The position numbers were made by a program, and so were the translations under genes. From the NCBI GenBank assembly GCA_021782195.1, contig JAJXVI010000030.1, positions 1 to 10,967 of the forward strand: a stretch of DNA of 10,967 nucleotides, given 5' to 3'. Of this stretch, positions 7,032 to 10,967 are shown in pieces. How positions within the stretch are numbered: the first letter of the stretch is position 1; each line of letters begins with the position of its first letter. The notes under the pieces were generated by a model. It saw only the letters and a program-made list of their open reading frames with translations, was not told the DNA's origin and made no database searches. Source of the DNA: a bacterium. GTDB lineage: Bacteria; Vulcanimicrobiota; Xenobia; RGZZ01.

Positions 7032-8075
7032 ATGGACGTGACTCCACACGCTCCCCCGGTGGCTGTCGATGACGGTGGGCGCTTTCGCTTCGGATGCTAC
7101 CATACCCCGATCTATCGACCCGATTTCACTCGGGCCGACCTGTCCGACTGCTTCTCGTTCTGGGGGAAGGGAAACCGGCGTGGACCTGGGCGATGGTATC
7201 GTGCGTTACGGTTGAAGCAATGGCATTCCTTTGTTGTCTTCAGCGACGACTGGGTGCTTTCGGCCATGATCGCCCACTTTGGCGCAACTTCGCGCGTCCA
7301 CTGCACGCTTACCGAGCGCGACGGGCGTGCGCGCCACGTATACGAGCGCAATCCCGCGTTTGCACGGGGACTGTCCTTTGCGGAAAGTTCCGTGCGCGGC
7401 TCGTCGACCTGGCGCGACGGGTCGGAGTTCATGGTCTTCGAATATCAACCCCAGGCCGGTGGGCTGTGGTCGTTGTCGTTCAACATCCGCTTGAGTTCGG
7501 CACTGCTTCTGAAGGGTCAGGTTACCGTGCATCCCGACGAGGCGCTTGCGTTGCTTTATCCACTTGGAACCAACCGTGCGGCGTACACGCACAAGGAGGC
7601 CGGCAATCGCGTGGAGGGGTTGCTCACCTTCGGTGCGCAGGAGATGCGCCTGACGATGCGTGCCCGGGCCTGCATGGACTGGACGCGTTGTTTCCCAGAC
7701 CGTAAAACGCGCTGCCTTGCCCTGGCAGGGGGGGGGACGACGTCCAGCGGGTCGCGGCTCGGTATCAACCTCTCCCAGGGGCTGTACGACGATGCGGAGA
7801 ACTTTGCCTGGGTTGACGGCCAACCTTCGCCACTTGGTGCGGTCGAGTTGCAAGCGCCCTGCGTGGCGGGTGACCCGTGGCGGGTTCGCGGCAACTGTAT
7901 TGAGATTGAAGTGCGTCCGGACACCCGATGGGACTGTACCGTCAGAGGGTTCGGAACGCGCCTGACGGCCAGTGAGGAGTATGGCGTCGCCGACGGTACT
8001 GTGCGTGTGGGTGATGTGACCCACACCGTGCAGGGGTTGCAGACCGTGAGCGTGCGCCGCGACGCAACCTGGTAA
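7032..8075 (+). CDS. DUF2804-family protein, function unknown
   Basis: This is a 347-residue, probably cytoplasmic protein with no signal peptide or membrane segment. I recognise the DUF2804 pattern from several ordered segments: RLKQWHSFVVF (60-70), YTHKEAG (185-191), MDWTRCFPDRKTR (215-227), RLGINLSQG (242-250), ENFAWVDG (256-263) and PWRVRG near 282-287. Overall length fits the family. The biochemical role of DUF2804 proteins is not established to my knowledge, so I assign none. The start is ATG at 7032 (MDVTPHAPPV), where the recognisable protein begins. Its ribosome-binding site is weak (TTGGA). An upstream ATG at 6810 in the same frame would translate the tandem repeat into a Gly/Cys/Thr-rich extension and overlap the divergent gene, which is unlikely. 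Residues 233-235 are encoded by a run of nine G. The gene lies 52 bp before the HisC-like gene on the same strand, so the two may be co-transcribed. Confidence 0.78.
   Translation: MDVTPHAPPVAVDDGGRFRFGCYHTPIYRPDFTRADLSDCFSFWGKGNRRGPGRWYRALRLKQWHSFVVFSDDWVLSAMIAHFGATSRVHCTLTERDGRARHVYERNPAFARGLSFAESSVRGSSTWRDGSEFMVFEYQPQAGGLWSLSFNIRLSSALLLKGQVTVHPDEALALLYPLGTNRAAYTHKEAGNRVEGLLTFGAQEMRLTMRARACMDWTRCFPDRKTRCLALAGGGTTSSGSRLGINLSQGLYDDAENFAWVDGQPSPLGAVELQAPCVAGDPWRVRGNCIEIEVRPDTRWDCTVRGFGTRLTASEEYGVADGTVRVGDVTHTVQGLQTVSVRRDATW
7728..7736 (+). repeat. Nine-base G homopolymer inside the DUF2804 gene
   Basis: Nine consecutive G encode Gly233-Gly235 of the DUF2804 protein in the segment LALAGGGTTSS. 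The frame is intact here. Slippage by one base would truncate the protein shortly after the conserved MDWTR motif. Confidence 0.6.
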
Positions 8076-8115
8076 GTCTGGATGTTCGCGACTTTCAACA
8101 CGAGTGAGTCGAGAA

Positions 8116-8121
8116 AGGAGG
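8116..8121 (+). promoter_or_regulatory. Strong Shine-Dalgarno site that sets the HisC start
   Basis: AGGAGG (within AAAGGAGG) lies 6 bp before the GTG at 8128. It shows that translation begins at that GTG rather than at the in-frame GTG at 8104, which would place the site inside the coding sequence. Confidence 0.8.
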
Positions 8122-8127
8122 CCTGAC

Positions 8128-9225
8128 GTGCCTCTACAACCCCGCTCCCTTCTTCGCGGCGTGCCCCCCGCCGCACTGGTCGGTCCGGAACATCTGATGC
8201 GGGAGGCCGGACTGACTTCGGTGCTCAGACTGGGCAGTAACGAGTCGCATTTCGGTCCCGGACCAAAGGCTCGTGCGGCACTCGAGGGCGCCTTGCCCGG
8301 GGTCAGCCATTACGGCGACCCGTCCAACCACGACCTGCGTGAAGCGCTGGCCGCACGCCACGGCGTCGGGGTCCACGAGATCTGCGTGTCGGCTGGCATT
8401 GATGACCTGCTTGCCATGGTGGCGCGTGCCTACATCGAGCCCGGTACACCGGCGATCGCGATGGAGGGGACGTTTCCGACCTTCGAGATGAATGTGTGCA
8501 GTTGTGGCGCGGCGATGCACCGCGTTCCCTACGAGGTGCCGAGAGTGGAGATTGAGGACCTGCTTGACGCGGCTCGTCCGGCACGGGGCGGGCTGGTATA
8601 CCTCGCGAATCCGGACAACCCGACGGGAACGGTCTGCACCGTCCCTGAGGTGGAGACGCTCATCGAGGGATTGCCCTCATCCTCGCTGCTTGTCCTCGAC
8701 GAAGCGTATGCAAACTTTCTGCCGGCAGCGGACCGATTGCCCGATGACGTCATCGATCCGCGGGTGATTCGCCTGCGCACTTTTTCGAAGGAGTATGGAC
8801 TTGCAGGACTCAGGGTCGGCTATGCCATCGCGGCCGAGCCTGTCATCCGTGCCATGGAGGGCGTTCGCAACCTTTATGGCGTGAGTTCTCTGGCACAGGC
8901 CGCGGCGCTGGCTTCTCTTGACGACGATTCGTACGTTTCCGCCGTGCTGCGCCGCATTGCAGCGATCCGCGTTGAATATGAGGCTCTGGGGAGGAGACTG
9001 AATGTGCCCGTCGTGCGCTCGGCCACGAACTTCGTTCTTTTCGACTGTGGGGGGCGAGCGCGCGCGGAGGCGGTGGTCGCCGGTCTTCTGCGGCGGGGCA
9101 TCCACATTCGAAAGCCCCAGGCACCGGCTCTGGCAGGCTTTGTTCGAATCTCGATCGGAAGGGAAGAGCACGTCGAACCTCTGTCCACGGCGCTTGCGCA
9201 GGTACTGAGTGGAGGGAGCGCATGA
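8128..9225 (+). CDS. hisC: Histidinol-phosphate aminotransferase-like PLP enzyme (HisC family)
   Basis: This is a 365-residue fold-type I, class I/II pyridoxal-phosphate aminotransferase. HisC makes histidinol phosphate from imidazole-acetol phosphate and glutamate in histidine biosynthesis. The sequence shows LGSNES (35-40), HYGDPSNHDLR (61-71), the cofactor-binding NPDNPTGT (161-168), DEAY (191-194), RTFSKEYGLAGLRVGY with the PLP lysine at Lys221 and Arg229, and FVRISIG with the substrate-carboxylate Arg340. Length is normal for HisC. The GTG start at 8128 is fixed by a near-perfect AGGAGG site. No other his gene is visible and the neighbour is DUF2804, so this could be a HisC paralogue acting on another phosphorylated or aromatic amino acid, such as a phenylalanine or threonine-phosphate decarboxylase-type homologue. 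The fold and cofactor are near certain; the exact substrate is moderately likely. Its stop overlaps a possible small frame as ATGA. Confidence 0.88.
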   Translation: MPLQPRSLLRGVPPAALVGPEHLMREAGLTSVLRLGSNESHFGPGPKARAALEGALPGVSHYGDPSNHDLREALAARHGVGVHEICVSAGIDDLLAMVARAYIEPGTPAIAMEGTFPTFEMNVCSCGAAMHRVPYEVPRVEIEDLLDAARPARGGLVYLANPDNPTGTVCTVPEVETLIEGLPSSSLLVLDEAYANFLPAADRLPDDVIDPRVIRLRTFSKEYGLAGLRVGYAIAAEPVIRAMEGVRNLYGVSSLAQAAALASLDDDSYVSAVLRRIAAIRVEYEALGRRLNVPVVRSATNFVLFDCGGRARAEAVVAGLLRRGIHIRKPQAPALAGFVRISIGREEHVEPLSTALAQVLSGGSA

Positions 9226-9338
9226 GTTCCTTGCGTGATGCGAAGCCAGTTGTGAGGTGTCTGCGAGGTCGGTGTCTGCGAGGTGTCCGTGCGCGAACCG
9301 TGCCAGGCCCCCTCCGAACCGTGCCTGGTGCGTGGTGA
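9222..9338 (+). CDS. Possible 38-residue small ORF coupled to the HisC-like gene (doubtful)
   Basis: An ATG at 9222 overlaps the HisC stop codon as ATGA, with GGAGGGAGCGC immediately upstream as a plausible ribosome-binding site. The frame runs 38 codons to TGA at 9336. The product begins MSSLRDAKPVVRCLRGRC, is strongly basic, and matches nothing I recognise. Most of it is translated from two short DNA duplications (RCLRGRCLRG and RTVPGPLRTVPG), which suggests a chance frame or a decayed gene end rather than a selected protein. Its start architecture is the only good argument for it. Confidence 0.25.
   Translation: MSSLRDAKPVVRCLRGRCLRGVRARTVPGPLRTVPGAW
9256..9285. repeat. 15-bp tandem duplication
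   Basis: GGTGTCTGCGAGGTC (9256-9270) is followed directly by GGTGTCTGCGAGGTG (9271-9285), identical at 14 of 15 positions. The unit length equals that of the 6909 array but the sequence is different. Confidence 0.75.
9295..9328. repeat. 21-bp-spaced direct repeat that also forms a weak hairpin
   Basis: GAACCGTGCCAGG (9295-9307) recurs 21 bp later as GAACCGTGCCTGG (9316-9328). Because of the A-to-T change, CCAGGC (9303-9308) and GCCTGG (9323-9328) are complementary and could form a 6-bp stem with a 14-base loop. There is no T-run after it, so it is at best a poor terminator for the HisC transcript. Confidence 0.5.
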
Positions 9339-9524
9339 AGCTTGCGATGGTGCAGGAGAGGAGGTCGTCGGTCTGACAGACACGCCGATATCGAGCGCTT
9401 GAATCTCGCACCGAACGGGTGCTCACCGCGTGCGCAGGGTCGGGCAGGGATGTCAGGGAAGGTTCACGAAGCGACCCCAGCCACGTCAACCGCGTTGTCC
9501 GACGGGTGGACGTGGAGTATGCGC

Positions 9525-9550
9525 TTGTAACGACGGAGTTTTGTTTACAA
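9525..9550. promoter_or_regulatory. AT-rich inverted repeat TTGTAA...TTACAA upstream of the peptidase gene
   Basis: TTGTAA (9525-9530) and TTACAA (9545-9550) are exact inverted copies separated by 14 bp, in an unusually AT-rich patch (9525-9560) of otherwise GC-rich DNA. TTTACA could serve as a -35-like element, but I find no good -10 at the right distance. It may be a regulator-binding site or promoter area; the evidence is weak. Confidence 0.25.
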
Positions 9551-9581
9551 CCCGTTTATGGACGATCGGGCAGTACACGGC

Positions 9582-9599
9582 TACCATGCCGGCATGGTA
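9582..9599. promoter_or_regulatory. 18-bp perfect palindrome, candidate operator
   Basis: TACCATGCCGGCATGGTA is its own reverse complement across all 18 bases. It lies 133 bp before the peptidase start codon. The absence of a loop and T-run argues against a terminator. A homodimeric repressor site is the simplest reading, but no regulator gene is in view. Confidence 0.45.
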
Positions 9600-9682
9600 A
9601 CGTGCATTCGAGCGTTACCCCCCATGCGGTTGTGGTTTCCGCTTCGCACGACGGATCCCGTTCCGCGCCAGGACGCACCATA

Positions 9683-9716
9683 CGATAAATCGCACGACGC
9701 GATAAACCGCACGATA
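9683..9716. repeat. 17-bp-period direct repeat just upstream of the peptidase gene
   Basis: CGATAAATCGCACGA (9683-9697) recurs as CGATAAACCGCACGA (9700-9714) with one mismatch and a 17-bp period. A further CGATA begins at 9712. The array ends 16 bp before the ATG at 9733 and touches the ribosome-binding site GAGGAGAG (9717-9724). It could be an activator or repressor site, or a leader duplication. Confidence 0.6.
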
Positions 9717-9732
9717 GAGGAGAGTCGACCCC

Positions 9733-10967
9733 ATGGTGAATCCACTCCAGCCAGCCAGTCTATCACAGGCCCGACGTGCCGACGGGCCGGTTTCGACGCC
9801 AGCTCCGCCTTCCGCGCCACCTTCGGCGCCCGAGCCCCGGGACATTCTCATCAGCAGGAACGCTCAGGATGAGACGGTGTTTCCTGCCACCCAGGAAACG
9901 TTGCACAACGTGACCGTCAACGGCGGCCAGCTCTCCGACGCCAAGGTGGAACTCAACGCCACGCTCAATCCGGCCAAGGACGGCACCTACGTTTTTCCCC
10001 AGAGCGATCAGGCAGACCAGACTGCTGCGCTTGTGTTCTCGGCGACGACCGACACCATTCACTCGTTCGAGGCGCACGGTATTCCCATCAACTACAACTC
10101 TCCGGACGGCAAACTTCAGACCACGCCCGATGAAGGTCAGGATTTCAACGCCTTCTACAGCCGCGACCCGCAGCCAGGGACACACTTCTTTGACGGGCTT
10201 GATACCAAGACCAACCAGAAGATCATGAGCGGCGCTTCCGGTGAGGTGGTCTCTCACGAGACCGGTCACTCCATTCTAGACACCCTGCGTCCTGCCTACC
10301 TCTCCTCCTATACGCCGGATGTTGCCGCCTTCCACGAGGCCTGGGGCGACTGGTGCGGTCTGCTCAAGTCGTTCGACGATCCTCGTACCATCGATCTCGT
10401 GGCGAAGCAGACCGGTGGCGACCTCAGCAAGCCGAATGCCATCGCGTACACGGGCGAGGAGCTTGGCAAGGCGATCAACGACGTCGAAGGCAAGAACGTC
10501 ACGGGTGGACCGTACGTTCGCGACGCAATCAACAACTTCACCTGGATCGATCCCAACACCTTGCCCGGGGATGCTCCTCCCGATCAGCTTTCAAGTGAGG
10601 CCCACAGCTTCTCCCGTCTGTGGACCGGTTCCATGTACGAGATTCTCGAAAAGATCGAGCAGCGTAACATGGCAGCCTGCAACGGCGACGCGAAGGCGGC
10701 CCTCCAGGCCACGGGCGCCCAAGCGTGGAGCATCACCAAGAACCTCATCTCGTTCATGCCCCAGGGTGACTTTACCTATGCGGATATGGCAAAGGCGCTG
10801 ATCGCTTCAGACAAGGCTGACAACGGGGGCAAGAACGCAGACATCATGCAGTCTGTCATGTCCGCTCGCGGAATCCTTCGGCCTGCTGCCTCGACCCCCG
10901 CGCCCCCGCCGACGTCCGCCCCGCCGACGAACGGTGGAAGCGTCTTCGAGATGGCGTCCATGAAGTC
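9733..10967 (+). CDS. Thermolysin-like (gluzincin) zinc metallopeptidase, 3' end outside window
   Basis: At least 411 residues are visible with no stop before the window end. The zinc site is HETGH (175-179) in the context GEVVSHETGHSILD. The third ligand is probably Glu202 in HEAWGDW (201-207), matching the ExxxD motif that follows HExxH by about 20 residues in thermolysin-type M4/M36 peptidases. His291 in SSEAHSFSRLWTGSMYEIL is a candidate for the transition-state histidine. NAFYS (139-143) and FFDG before the zinc helix also fit. The N-terminus is Pro/Ala/Ser-rich (residues 18-35) without a hydrophobic signal peptide, and a second Pro-rich stretch lies near 380-395. There is no long propeptide of the M4/M36 type. 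The start ATG has GAGGAG 10 bp upstream. The protein may act in the cytoplasm, be exported by a signal-free route, or have lost activity. The exact peptidase family is not certain. Confidence 0.85.
   Translation, partial: MVNPLQPASLSQARRADGPVSTPAPPSAPPSAPEPRDILISRNAQDETVFPATQETLHNVTVNGGQLSDAKVELNATLNPAKDGTYVFPQSDQADQTAALVFSATTDTIHSFEAHGIPINYNSPDGKLQTTPDEGQDFNAFYSRDPQPGTHFFDGLDTKTNQKIMSGASGEVVSHETGHSILDTLRPAYLSSYTPDVAAFHEAWGDWCGLLKSFDDPRTIDLVAKQTGGDLSKPNAIAYTGEELGKAINDVEGKNVTGGPYVRDAINNFTWIDPNTLPGDAPPDQLSSEAHSFSRLWTGSMYEILEKIEQRNMAACNGDAKAALQATGAQAWSITKNLISFMPQGDFTYADMAKALIASDKADNGGKNADIMQSVMSARGILRPAASTPAPPPTSAPPTNGGSVFEMASMK

Larger units (their letters stand above)
9226..9732. other. About 500 bp without a convincing gene, rich in short repeats
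   Basis: Between the HisC-like gene and the metallopeptidase I find only the doubtful 38-codon frame at the left end and several repeat or palindrome elements, listed separately. The frames crossing it on either strand have no recognisable product, and the minus-strand ones continue as shadows of the HisC gene. I see no tRNA-like cloverleaf and no hairpin followed by a T-run that would serve as a clear terminator. Promoter and operator elements for the downstream peptidase gene probably lie in the right half. Confidence 0.5.

Noticed and set aside
9303..9328. Rho-independent terminator after the HisC-like gene
   Set aside because: The 6-bp stem has a 14-base loop and no T-run follows, so it does not meet the usual pattern.
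8677..9489. Minus-strand frame of 270 codons across the HisC-like gene and the following intergenic region
   Set aside because: It is opposite a motif-complete aminotransferase, has no recognisable domain, and its start lies in repeat-rich DNA without a ribosome-binding site.
9339..9540. tRNA or riboswitch in the intergenic region
   Set aside because: A GGTTCACGAAGC segment resembles a T-loop only superficially. There is no acceptor or anticodon stem around it, and no riboswitch core that I recognise.
9763..10269. Minus-strand frame of 168 codons opposite the metallopeptidase
   Set aside because: The plus strand has an unbroken frame from 9733 to the window end with the HETGH and EAWGD zinc motifs, so the minus frame is a shadow.

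Overview
The window is GC-rich bacterial DNA. It uses GTG starts freely, has tight 4-bp gene overlaps, and has strong codon bias that produces many long shadow frames. No taxonomic marker gene is present. A protein-kinase-like domain fused to a secretion ATPase, together with large unusual pseudopilins, suggests a poorly characterised lineage (for example Eremiobacterota/Xenobia, Armatimonadota or Myxococcota-like). This placement is a guess.

Left part (1-6767, all minus strand, read right to left): one compact operon for a type II secretion / type IV pilus-like machine. The order is an inner-membrane platform protein of the GspF/PilC family (5514-6767), an 864-aa protein joining an N-terminal Ser/Thr-kinase-like domain to a complete GspE/PilB ATPase (2906-5500), a 655-aa GspK/PilX-like minor pseudopilin with large adhesin-like and bactofilin-like regions (942-2909), a GspI/PilV-like pseudopilin (517-945) and a GspJ/PilW-like pseudopilin cut by the window edge (1-527). 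Two junctions are GTGA overlaps and the other two are only 13 bp apart or overlap by 11 bp, so the genes are almost certainly co-transcribed. The motor and platform would extend a short pseudopilus primed by the minor pseudopilins. The kinase-like domain could couple motor activity to a signal.

Middle (6768-7031): a divergent intergenic region carrying a 15-bp tandem repeat (five perfect copies plus a partial sixth).

Right part (7032-9225, plus strand): a DUF2804-family protein of unknown function, then a histidinol-phosphate-aminotransferase-like PLP enzyme (HisC family) with a very strong ribosome-binding site. No other histidine gene is in view.

Far right (9226-10967): about 500 bp without a convincing gene, rich in small repeats (15-bp and 21-bp duplications, a 6-bp inverted repeat, an 18-bp perfect palindrome, a 17-bp-period direct repeat), leading into a thermolysin-like zinc metallopeptidase (9733 to beyond the window end). 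The peptidase has HETGH and EAWGD motifs but no recognisable signal peptide. I saw no tRNA, rRNA, CRISPR array or transposase.
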